Of a stretch of 64,000 bases of DNA, positions 40,953 to 48,648 are shown one piece after another; within the stretch, counting starts at the first letter, position 1; the number at the start of each line of letters is the position of its first letter. Both the position numbers and the translations under genes were made by a program. Source of the DNA: JACNKJ01 sp964344565. Its GTDB lineage: Bacteria; Krumholzibacteriota; Krumholzibacteriia; JACNKJ01. The notes under the pieces are model-generated. The model was not told where the DNA came from and did not search any database. It saw nothing but the letters and a program-made list of their open reading frames with translations. The stretch spans positions 124,001 to 188,000 of the forward strand of contig CAYFNT010000002.1 in assembly GCA_964344565.1 (NCBI GenBank), given 5' to 3'.

Positions 40953-42656
40953 ATGCCCAAGATCATCGAGTGCGTTCCCAATTTCAGTGAAGGCCGCAGC
41001 CGTCGGATCATCCAGGCCATCGCCCAGGCCGTCCGCGAGGTGGGTGGCGCCAAGCTCCTGGACGTGGATCCCGGACCGGACTTCAACCGCACGGTCTACA
41101 CCATCGTGGGAGAGCCCGAGCCTTTGCTCGAAGCCGTGTTCCAGGCGGTGAAGACGGGCACCGAGCTCATCGACATGTCCCAGCACACTGGCGAGCACCC
41201 CCGGCAGGGCGCCTGCGACGTGATCCCCTTCATTCCGGTGAGCGAAGAGGCGACCTGGGAGGACTGCATCGAACTGTCCCACAAGATCGGCAAGCGCATC
41301 GGCGAGGAACTGGGCATTCCCATCTACCTCTACGCCAAGAGCGCGCAGCGGCCCGACCGCGTGAAGATGCCGGACATTCGCAAGGGCGAGTACGAGGCCC
41401 TGGCTGAGAAGATGAAGAACCCCGACTTCAAGCCCGACTACGGTCCCTTCGAGTTCGTGCCCAAGAGCGGCGTGACCGTGACCGGCGCCCGCGACTTCCT
41501 CATCGCCTACAACATCAACATGAACTCCAACGTGAAGCGGAAGGCCCACACCATCGCCCTGGACATCCGCGAGAGCGGCCGGTCCAAGCGCGACGAGAAT
41601 CGCGAGATCGTCCGCGACGAGAACGGCAAGGCCATCAAGGTGCCCGGCACCCTTCCCACCACCCAGGCCGCGGGCATGATGTTCAACGTGGACATCGCCC
41701 AGGTGAGCATGAACCTGCTCGACTACCGGAAGGTCGGCCTGCACACGGCCTACGAGGAAGTGAAGCGACAGGCCGCCAAGCAGGAGGGCCTCGAGGTCAC
41801 GGGATCGGAGATCGTGGGCGTGGTGCCCAAGCAGGCCCTGCTCGATGCGGCGATCTTCCACTGCGAGGACTGCGGCAAGACCCTTCCCGAGAGCGAGTGG
41901 GATCAGATGGAACTGGCCGTGGACTACCTGGGGCTCAGCGATCTCTATCCCTACAAGCTCGAGGAAAACGTCATCGAGGTGATGCTCGAGAAGGACACCG
42001 TCTCGCCCAAGGCCCTGCCGCCCGCGCCTCCGGGTCCGCTCATGGGCCTGGGGGTCGGCGAGTTCACCGAGGTGCTGGCCTCCAGCAGCCCGGCTCCCGG
42101 CGGCGGCAGCGTGGCCGCACTCTGCGGTGCCCTGGCCGCGGGTCTGGCTGCCATGGTCGCCCGCCTCACCCGCGGTAAGAAGTACGCGGCGGTGGAGGGC
42201 GAGATGGCCGACAGCTGCAAGAAGGCCGACGTCCTTCGCGAGGAGCTCGAGAAGAAGGTCGACGAGGACACCGAGGCCTTCAACCAGGTCATGGCCGCCT
42301 TCAAGCTGCCCAAGAAGTCCGAGGCCGAACTCGCCGCCAGGACAGACGCCATCCAGGACGCCACCAAGGGCGCGACGACGGTTCCCTACTCGGTGATGGA
42401 ACTGGGCCTCGAAGCGCTCAGGTTCTGCGAGCGCGTGGCCGAGGTGGGCAACGAGAACAGCGCCAGCGACGCCGGCGTGGGCGCGCTGCTCGGCATGGTC
42501 TGTGTGCGCGGCGCCTACTACAACGTGCGCATCAACCTGGCCGACATCGAGGATGAGGCCTTCTGTGAGGAATGGCTCGGCAAGTCCGAGAAGATCCTCG
42601 CCGAAGCGCAGGAGATCCATGACCGGGCGCTCGGCTTCATGGAACAGAAGTTGTAG
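40953..42656 (+). CDS. ftcD: Glutamate formimidoyltransferase-formimidotetrahydrofolate cyclodeaminase fusion
   Basis: 567 residues. Residues 1-about 330 are the formiminotransferase, starting MPKIIECVPNFSEGRS with MSQHTGEHPRQGACDVIPF (catalytic histidine region) and KAHTIALDIRESGRSKRDE. Residues about 365-567 are the cyclodeaminase, with EVLASSSPAPGGGSVAALCG and VAEVGNENSASDAGVGALL. It transfers the formimino group from formiminoglutamate to tetrahydrofolate and deaminates it to methenyl-THF, linking histidine breakdown to the folate pool. No hut genes are adjacent. ATG at 40953 after GGAGGAAACG. Confidence 0.95.
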   Translation: MPKIIECVPNFSEGRSRRIIQAIAQAVREVGGAKLLDVDPGPDFNRTVYTIVGEPEPLLEAVFQAVKTGTELIDMSQHTGEHPRQGACDVIPFIPVSEEATWEDCIELSHKIGKRIGEELGIPIYLYAKSAQRPDRVKMPDIRKGEYEALAEKMKNPDFKPDYGPFEFVPKSGVTVTGARDFLIAYNINMNSNVKRKAHTIALDIRESGRSKRDENREIVRDENGKAIKVPGTLPTTQAAGMMFNVDIAQVSMNLLDYRKVGLHTAYEEVKRQAAKQEGLEVTGSEIVGVVPKQALLDAAIFHCEDCGKTLPESEWDQMELAVDYLGLSDLYPYKLEENVIEVMLEKDTVSPKALPPAPPGPLMGLGVGEFTEVLASSSPAPGGGSVAALCGALAAGLAAMVARLTRGKKYAAVEGEMADSCKKADVLREELEKKVDEDTEAFNQVMAAFKLPKKSEAELAARTDAIQDATKGATTVPYSVMELGLEALRFCERVAEVGNENSASDAGVGALLGMVCVRGAYYNVRINLADIEDEAFCEEWLGKSEKILAEAQEIHDRALGFMEQKL

Positions 42657-42680
42657 GCGCTATCGGCTACGCGCGGCCCG

Positions 42681-43877
42681 CTACCTGTCGGAAGCCGGCG
42701 GCGAGTAAGGTTCCGTCAGAACGAACCAAAGTTCGCTGGGATTTTCATAGTCCAGGCTGAAGCCGATGGCAGCGAAACCGCCAGTAGAGCTCAACTCCCC
42801 GGCGTGGCACCAACTGTAGTAGGGGAGTTCGTAACTCGCGTCCCAGAGCAGCAGCCCTTCCAGGTCGAAGTGCAGGAGCCAGTAGGCCGCGTCGTAGCGG
42901 CTGTTCGACGTGGTGGAACCCGCCACGAAGAAGCCGCCGTCCGGATGCTCCCGGAGCGAGGATCCCACGTCCATGTTGAATCCGCTGCCGAGGGCCTGGA
43001 ACCAGCGAATCTCGCCATCGGGATTGCTGCGCCCGAGCAGGAGTTTGCCGGAGTTGTTGCCGGTCATCAGCACGCCGGTGAAGACGAAGTCGCCGCCGGC
43101 GATGTTCACCGCTCCGCGCAGTGTCGCGCCCAAAACGCCGAACACTTCCCGATACCAGAGCGTCTCGCCGGTCTTGCTCACCCGCCAGAGAAAGGCCGCG
43201 GTGCTTCCGCCGCCGCCGATGATGTAGTCGCCGTTGTTGCATTCGCTCACCGAGTAGGCGATGCCGTCGGAGTGCTTGGGTCCGACGATCTGCCATTGCA
43301 GCGCGCCGTCGCTTGCCAGGGACACGGCCCAGGGCAGCTGCTCGCCCGTTTTCGACTCCGTGAAACCCACCGCGACCAGATTCCCGGCGGAACTCTCCAT
43401 GCAGGCTCTGGCTCCATCGTTACGGACATCGCCGAATTCCGCGGACCAGAGCTTCTCGCCTGCGGCATCGTGCCTCGCCATGAACATCTCGCTGGGAAGC
43501 AGGTCGTCCCGGCGCAGTTCGCCCACGGCCAGGGTGCCTCCGTCCGCGCAGGACGCGAGTTCGAAGCCCTTGGTGAAGAAGGCGTCGTAGAGCATGCGTC
43601 GCCAGAGAAGCTCGCCCGATGAGGTGATCTTCTGAAGGAAGGCATGCTCGAAGAACATGCTCTCCGACGAGCGCACATTGCCCAGGAGCAGGAAGTCGCC
43701 CTCATCGGTTTCGACGAGGTCGTAGCCAGTGGTGCCGCGTTCTTCGAGAGCCAGGCGGTAGGACAGCTCCAGTTCCAGCTGCTGGCCGCCGCCGGAACCG
43801 TCGGTGCTGGAACCGTCGCAGCCGACGAGAACCAGGAGAGCGAGCAGGGTGAACGCGAGAGCGGCCGGACGGGTCAT
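42681..43877 (-). CDS. Beta-propeller-like lipoprotein
   Basis: 398 residues. The lipoprotein signal MTRPAALAFTLLALLVLVGC ends at Cys20. The mature part has repeated blades of the style GDFLLLGNVRSSES, GGTLAVGELRRDD, GNLVAVGFTESKTG, GDYIIGGGGSTAAF, GDFVFTGVLMTGN and GGFFVAGSTTSNS, each followed by a W-containing strand (GELLWRRM, GEKLWSAEF, GETLWYREV). This resembles delta-60/PQQ-like propellers. There is no C-terminal sorting tail. GGAGG lies 3 nt before the ATG. Function unknown. Confidence 0.75.
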   Translation of the reverse strand: MTRPAALAFTLLALLVLVGCDGSSTDGSGGGQQLELELSYRLALEERGTTGYDLVETDEGDFLLLGNVRSSESMFFEHAFLQKITSSGELLWRRMLYDAFFTKGFELASCADGGTLAVGELRRDDLLPSEMFMARHDAAGEKLWSAEFGDVRNDGARACMESSAGNLVAVGFTESKTGEQLPWAVSLASDGALQWQIVGPKHSDGIAYSVSECNNGDYIIGGGGSTAAFLWRVSKTGETLWYREVFGVLGATLRGAVNIAGGDFVFTGVLMTGNNSGKLLLGRSNPDGEIRWFQALGSGFNMDVGSSLREHPDGGFFVAGSTTSNSRYDAAYWLLHFDLEGLLLWDASYELPYYSWCHAGELSSTGGFAAIGFSLDYENPSELWFVLTEPYSPPASDR

Positions 43878-44020
43878 TTTCCTCCAGGGCGGATAGGTGG
43901 AGCCCTTCCAGGCTAGCACAGTGCAGCGCAAATCCCGAAAGGCAATTCACTCCGACACTTGACTCTCCCGCATTCCGTGAGCATCGTGAAATGGTCCACC
44001 CAATCGAAAGCAGGCCGTCG

Positions 44021-44671
44021 ATGAAGACCTCGATGTTGATCGGAATCCTGACACTGGCGATCGCGCTTTCGGGCTGCGCCCTCTTCAGGGAAAGCCCCAA
44101 TACCGAGTTCGACGACGCCCCCGATCCGGGCCTGGACAGGCTCGCCGGCTGGATGACCGGCTCCTTCACCAGCGCCGCCCAGGCCGCGGCCGACTCCAGC
44201 TACTACGAGATCGAGTTGGAGATGGCGCCCATCTGGACCGATCTCAGCGGCGCGCGCTGGCTCTACGTGGAGCAGGCCGTGGCCACCCACAAGGCGGCCC
44301 CCTATCGCCAGCGGGTCTATCGCCTCACGCGCCTGGACGAGAACTTCTTCGAAAGCGTCGTCTACAAGCTTCCCGACGAGGAGAAGTACATCGGCGCCTA
44401 CCTCGATCCCGAGCGCCTCGACGCCATCTCGCCGGCCTTCCTCATCGAACGGGAAGGCTGCTCGATCATCCTCGAGCTCATGGCCGACGGCACCTACGGC
44501 GGCTCCACCCAGGGCACCGGCTGCGAGAGCACCCTGCGCGGCGCCAGCTACGCCACCAGCCATGTGACCTTGCGGGCCGACCGGCTCATGAGCTGGGACC
44601 GCGGTTACGACGCAGGCGGCAACCAGGTCTGGGGGGCGCGAAACGCGGGCTACGTGTTCGACAGGAAATAG
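44021..44671 (+). CDS. CpcT/CpeT-family lipoprotein
   Basis: 216 residues. The lipoprotein signal MKTSMLIGILTLAIALSGC ends at Cys19. The mature part matches the CpcT/CpeT (DUF1001) fold: LAGWMTGSFTSAAQAAADSS, YYEIELEMAPIW, WLYVEQAVATHKAAPYRQRV, YRLTRLDENFFES and TGCESTLRGASYATSHVTL. In cyanobacteria this family attaches bilins to phycobiliproteins. Outside cyanobacteria the role is unknown and chromophore binding should not be assumed. An upstream ATG at 43991 is an alternative start. Confidence 0.82.
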   Translation: MKTSMLIGILTLAIALSGCALFRESPNTEFDDAPDPGLDRLAGWMTGSFTSAAQAAADSSYYEIELEMAPIWTDLSGARWLYVEQAVATHKAAPYRQRVYRLTRLDENFFESVVYKLPDEEKYIGAYLDPERLDAISPAFLIEREGCSIILELMADGTYGGSTQGTGCESTLRGASYATSHVTLRADRLMSWDRGYDAGGNQVWGARNAGYVFDRK

Positions 44672-44715
44672 AGGGCCACGGGCCTCGGGCTGCGGGCCAC
44701 GGGCCTCGGGCCACG
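44671..44715. repeat. Heptamer array at the CpcT-like gene stop codon
   Basis: GGGCCAC/GGGCCTC/GGGCTGC units (six) begin 2 bp after the TAG and run into a terminator. Confidence 0.7.
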
Positions 44716-44751
44716 AAAGAACCCTCCCCCGGAGACGGGGGAGGGTTCTTT
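44716..44751. terminator. Bidirectional intrinsic terminator
   Basis: A perfect 15-bp stem, AAAGAACCCTCCCCC with GGGGGAGGGTTCTTT, lies between convergent genes. Confidence 0.85.
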
Positions 44752-44763
44752 CATGTGGGCAGA

Positions 44764-46002
44764 TTACTTCAGCAGGACCAGCTTCTGCCGGTCGCGATGG
44801 CCGGAGGCGGCGACATCGACCAGGTAGACTCCCGAGCCCAGACCGCCGCCATTCCATTCCAGATGATGATCGCCGGCGTCCCGATGCTCGTCGAGCAGGG
44901 TGATCAGGCGCCGACCCTTGATGTCGTGGACCGAGAGCTTCACCCGCCCCGCTTCGGGCAAGGTGAAGCTCAAGGTGGTCTTGGGATTGAAGGGGTTGGG
45001 CCAGGCGCGCAGAGCCAGAGGGCCGGCCGCCCACTCGGGCACGTCGTCCGGCTCGTAGTCGCCCCCGAGCAGCAGGTGAACGTAGTGATAGTATGAGCCC
45101 ACCAGCAGGTCGGGTCGCCCGTCGTCGTTGAAGTCGCAGATGCGCGGGCGCGTGCGCGCGAACATGTAGAGGTCGTAGGGCACGCTGGCGCATTCCACCG
45201 GATAGCGATAGTTGAAGGCCGGAACCTCGTTGCTGCCGTCGTTGGGGAAGAACCAGAGCTGTCCCTCGTTGTCGCCGGAGAGCAGATCCTTGGCGCCGTC
45301 GCCGTTCAGATCGAACATGTCGGGGCTGGATCTGCTCTGGGGCACGGAAAGATCGCCGGCCGCGCCCTGCAGGTTGGTCATAACCTCGAACTCGGGGAGC
45401 AGGTCGCTCCCCGTGTTCAGGAGCAGGTGGAACTTGCCGTAGTATGAGCCGAGAAGCAGGTCGCGGCGGCCGTCCTCGTTCCAGTCGACGATGCAGACCG
45501 TGGCGCGGGAGCCCACGTCGATGGGCACCTTCTCGCCGGGGAGGCCGAACTCCAGGGGCGTGCCCTCGTCGAAGATCTCGCCACCGAGGTTCTTGTAGTA
45601 GCGGACCGTGCCGTCGGAGATGCCGACCAGGATATCGAAGTTCGCGTCGTCGTCCCAATGCGCTACGCGCGGGAAGATGCCCATGCATCAGCCGCCGGGG
45701 TAGGCAAGATCCCCCGAGCCGCTCTGCACGTAGAACCATCCGTCGAAGAGGGGAGCCTGGGCGCTGCCCTGATTGATGTAGACGCGGATCTTGCCGTCGT
45801 CGAGTCCGCCGCCTTCGCCGACCACGAGGTCGGGCACGGTGTCGCCGTCCCAATCGAACCAGTCGGGCACCGAGTAGCCGAGTACCTCGATAGGCGCATC
45901 GTCGTCCTGGATCAGGATCTCGGCGTCGAACTGCAGGTAGGCCGTTGCGAGGAGGGGCAGGCCCAGTGCCACAAGGGCCAGAAGCGTGGTCAATCTGCTC
46001 AT
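44764..46002 (-). CDS. Secreted FG-GAP/VCBS-repeat protein with in-frame UGA and C-terminal sorting domain (candidate selenoprotein)
   Basis: Read through a single TGA at 45690-45688, this is a continuous 412-residue protein. It has a signal peptide (MSRLTTLLALVALGLPLLATA) and FG-GAP calcium-binding-like blades on both sides of the UGA: DWFDWDGDTVPDLVVGEGGG before it, VAHWDDDANFDILVG, DWNEDGRRDLLLGSYYGK, DLNGDGAKDLLSGD and DFNDDGRPDLLVGSYYH after it. A FlgD-like domain ends QKLVLLK. The UGA is codon 105 and is followed by a Cys codon (GG-U-CMGIF). The part after the UGA has an ATG at 45684 but no ribosome site and no signal peptide. Alternatives are a nonsense pseudogene or an assembly error. 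The ATG at 46002 has GGAGG 6 nt upstream. Confidence 0.7.
45653..45674 (-). promoter_or_regulatory. SECIS-like stem-loop after in-frame UGA
   Basis: Starting 13 nt after the UGA on the coding (minus) strand: UCCC-GCGC, loop GUA, GCGC, a 3-nt AUU bulge, GGGA. The apical loop lies 21 nt after the UGA and begins with G-U, within the limits known for bacterial SECIS elements (loop about 16-37 nt after UGA, G at the loop start). Confidence 0.45.
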
Positions 46003-46135
46003 GGGCAACCTCCGGGATAGCGGTTCCACTCAATTATAGCAGGTCGAAACGGACGACGGGAGGCTTGTTTCCAGCGGATGAATCTGTGCTAGAATCGGGA
46101 GGGCCAAGGAATTGCCCAGCACAGGGAGGCGGAGC

Positions 46136-48073
46136 GTGCGGACGACAATCTTCATTCTGGCGATGCTCACGGCGGCCTTCGCGGTCGCCGACGATTTCGA
46201 CACTCTCCTGCACATGGAGCTGGAGGTCCTCGGCTCGGGCGAGGCCGGCCGCGTCGCCGATTTCCTCGGTGAGGAGCTGCTCTGCCTGGTCCTCTGGGAC
46301 AGCCAGTGCCCCGACTGCCTCGAGAACGTGGCCCAGCTCGGCGGAATCCATCCCCCCGACGGCGTCCGCCTGCTCGGCGTCAACTTCGACGACCTGCCCT
46401 GGGACGCCGAAGACTTTCTCGCCGCCCGCGAGCCGAACTTCCCCCAGCTTCACGATCCCGAGGCGCGCTTCGCCTCGGCCCTGGACGCCGACGAGTTCAG
46501 CTTCAGCTTCGCCCTGCTCGATGCGGCCGGCGGGATCCGTGCCATCCACTACGACAGCGTGAAGGACGCGCCCGAACGCCTCAATCAGGTGGTGGACGCG
46601 ATTCGCGGCAGTTCCATCGATTGGAAGATCAAGGCGGCTGACGCGGAGAGTTCGGGGAGCATCCTGGTGGAGATCGCCGAAGGGCCGAAAGCCGCGCAGG
46701 TGGTCCACACCGAGCGTCGCTATCCCATCTTCAAGCACTCCGGGCAGCTGCGCACCCGCGGACTGTCGGTGTCGCTTGCGGGCGCAGAGCCCGACTGCGG
46801 TTGCGGCGTGAGCGGACCTTACGGGGAGAATCTGCAGATCCAGAAGGACCTGCTCTATCGCGCGAGCTATGAGCTTCAGGCGGAGCTGGCGAAGGGCGTG
46901 AGCGCCGGCGCGAAGCTGCGCGTGAGCAACGAGGACGCCATCATCCTCGAGCAGGGGCCCGAATATCTCGGCAGCGAATTCGGCAGCGTCTTCGCCGAGA
47001 TCCGCCGCGATCGCCTGAGCGCCCGCATGGGATACTTCAGCGACCACTTCACGCCGCTGACCCTCCAGCGCTGGGACTTCGCCGACAACCCCCCTGCCGC
47101 CGGATCGGGCGGCACGGCCTGCGGCGTCTGCGGCGCCACGGTGCGGGGCGTGTCGCTGGAGGCGCTGGACGACCTCGGCCCGGCCATCACCTTCGAGGGA
47201 ATCAGGCTGGAGTCGGCCCTCACCCGTCGACTCCGTGTGACCGGGTTCTACGCCCTGCCTCAGCGGGCGGTGGAGTCGTCGGGCACCAGTTCCAACAACC
47301 CCTTCGCCTATCGTCTCGACGTCATCGGCACCCGCCTTCGATACGGCTTTCTTGGGGACGGCGAGATCTCCCTGCAGCACCTGAGCGCCCACGAAGACCG
47401 CGAATCCTCCTACCTGGACGACATCTGGGCGAACTTCGACTTCAGCTTCATCCACAAGAGCGAGGTCTGGTCGGCCAGCGGACGCATTCCCCTTGGCGAG
47501 AGATTCCAGGTCTCCGCCGAAACCGCCCGCAGCTTCGAGAGAGTGGACCGGCTGGACGGGAAAGGCCAGAGCCGGAACGGCGCAGCCCACACGGCGGAGC
47601 TGAGCTATCGCGTTCAAAAACGCCTGCGCCTGGCTGCGGCCTGGCAGAAGCTGGAGCCGGAATTCGCTTCGCCTTTCCGGGCCCTGTCCTATCGTAGCAA
47701 CGCACAGGGCTTTCGGCTGTCGGCCGATTGGACCGGCGAGCGTCTGGCGATTTCATTCTTCCACAAGGCCCTCGAACGGGTGGAGGACCTGGAAGGCGAC
47801 ATGCCCGAAGAGGTCTTCGTGACCAGCGCTCTATTGGGATGGAAACCATTGGAAGGCACGGCCGTCGACTTCGTATCCACCGTTTCGGAGGAAGCTCCCG
47901 GCGGCGACCTTTGCGACTGCCAGCGCTGGACTCACACCCTTACCGTCCGCAAGCGCTTCGGACATGGCGCGGAGCTGCAAGCGGATCTAAGCTATGTAAG
48001 TGCGGAAGCGGTTTCGGGAGGGAACGCGCCGAGTTCCATGATCGCCGTGCTGCAGATGACGGCGAATTTCTGA
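46136..48073 (+). CDS. Thioredoxin-like (CPDC) domain fused to a putative outer-membrane beta-barrel
   Basis: 645 residues. A signal peptide (VRTTIFILAMLTAAFAVADD) is followed by a TlpA/redoxin-like domain at about 25-155 with LVLWDSQCPDCLENV (C58-P-D-C61) and VRLLGVNFDD. The remaining 480 residues are alternating amphipathic strands consistent with a large beta-barrel (RLRVTGFYALPQRAVES, DVIGTRLRYGFLGDGEISLQ, LRLAAAWQKLEPEFASPF, MIAVLQMTANF). Further cysteine pairs occur in EPDCGCG, TACGVCG and LCDCQRW. The fold suggests a thiol-disulfide function at the outer membrane, an inference. The GTG at 46136 has GGGAGG 6 nt upstream. It lies between two genes with in-frame UGA codons. Confidence 0.72.
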   Translation: MRTTIFILAMLTAAFAVADDFDTLLHMELEVLGSGEAGRVADFLGEELLCLVLWDSQCPDCLENVAQLGGIHPPDGVRLLGVNFDDLPWDAEDFLAAREPNFPQLHDPEARFASALDADEFSFSFALLDAAGGIRAIHYDSVKDAPERLNQVVDAIRGSSIDWKIKAADAESSGSILVEIAEGPKAAQVVHTERRYPIFKHSGQLRTRGLSVSLAGAEPDCGCGVSGPYGENLQIQKDLLYRASYELQAELAKGVSAGAKLRVSNEDAIILEQGPEYLGSEFGSVFAEIRRDRLSARMGYFSDHFTPLTLQRWDFADNPPAAGSGGTACGVCGATVRGVSLEALDDLGPAITFEGIRLESALTRRLRVTGFYALPQRAVESSGTSSNNPFAYRLDVIGTRLRYGFLGDGEISLQHLSAHEDRESSYLDDIWANFDFSFIHKSEVWSASGRIPLGERFQVSAETARSFERVDRLDGKGQSRNGAAHTAELSYRVQKRLRLAAAWQKLEPEFASPFRALSYRSNAQGFRLSADWTGERLAISFFHKALERVEDLEGDMPEEVFVTSALLGWKPLEGTAVDFVSTVSEEAPGGDLCDCQRWTHTLTVRKRFGHGAELQADLSYVSAEAVSGGNAPSSMIAVLQMTANF

Positions 48074-48084
48074 GGAGCGGGACG

Positions 48085-48645
48085 ATGAAGCTTCACGAAG
48101 GATTCCGATTCGCGTTGGCGGCCTCGCTGGTTCTGACGGCCGCGGCTTCGGCCACCATCGAGGTGAAGGTGGAGGCGGAGACCTACATCACCCACGCCTG
48201 GCAGGACAACGGCGGTGACCCCATCCACATCGGCTTCTGCGAGAGCGCCAGCGAGGAGTGGTGCGCCGACGGCGTGGACAAGACCGGCGATTGGATCCAG
48301 ATCTACGTCTACGTGCCCGCCACCGGAACCTACGACGGATACCTGGCCTTCCAGGCCCATGCCCAGACCCACGACTATCTGGTTTCCCTCTGGCCGAACG
48401 GACGCGAGGAACTCACACAGACCATGGGCTTCAACTTCACCGGCGAAGGAGCCGGCTGAGACTTCGAATTCCTCCGCGTGACGGGGGATACGCAGATTCA
48501 GCTGGAACAGGGACCGCACACCGCCCAGATCGAGTACGTCTCGGGAATCTATCCGGATTTCGCGCGGGTGGACTATCTGGAACTCATCCTCGACGAGAGC
48601 CCAGCTGCGCTGGGCACATGGGGAATAGTGAAGGCGCTGTATTGA
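48085..48645 (+). CDS. Secreted beta-sandwich protein with in-frame UGA and KALY C-terminus (candidate selenoprotein)
   Basis: Read through one TGA at 48457-48459, this gives 186 residues. A signal peptide (MKLHEGFRFALAASLVLTAAASA) precedes a carbohydrate-binding-module-like sandwich: VKVEAETYITHAW, GDWIQIYVYVPATGTYDGYL and AQTHDYLVSLWPNG. After the UGA (codon 125, GEGAG-U-DFEFLRVTGD) the fold continues with HTAQIEYVSGIYPDFARVDY and YLELILDE, ending GTWGIVKALY. Both halves are needed for a complete domain, and the second half lacks any start signal. GAGGAG lies 8 nt before the ATG and the gene follows the CPDC-barrel gene by 11 bp, so they are probably one operon. Alternatives are a nonsense mutation or a sequencing error. 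Confidence 0.68.
48470..48488 (+). promoter_or_regulatory. SECIS-like stem-loop after in-frame UGA
   Basis: A 7-bp stem, UCCUCCG (48470-48476) with CGGGGGA (48482-48488, one U-G pair), closes a 5-nt loop CGUGA. The loop starts 18 nt after the UGA and contains the G-U dinucleotide that SelB recognises in bacterial SECIS elements. Confidence 0.5.
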
Positions 48646-48648
48646 TCC

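Noticed and set aside
44764..46002. Two separate genes rather than one with an in-frame UGA
   Set aside because: The downstream frame has no ribosome site or signal peptide and continues the same FG-GAP repeats in the same phase with only one codon between the parts. Decay by a nonsense mutation remains possible and is stated in the finding.
44764..48645. UGA reassigned to an amino acid genome-wide (as in Gracilibacteria/SR1 or Mycoplasma)
   Set aside because: TGA ends many conserved genes at the expected length here (rpmH, dnaA, recF, mnmE, mnmG, the sigma factor), so UGA is a normal stop codon.
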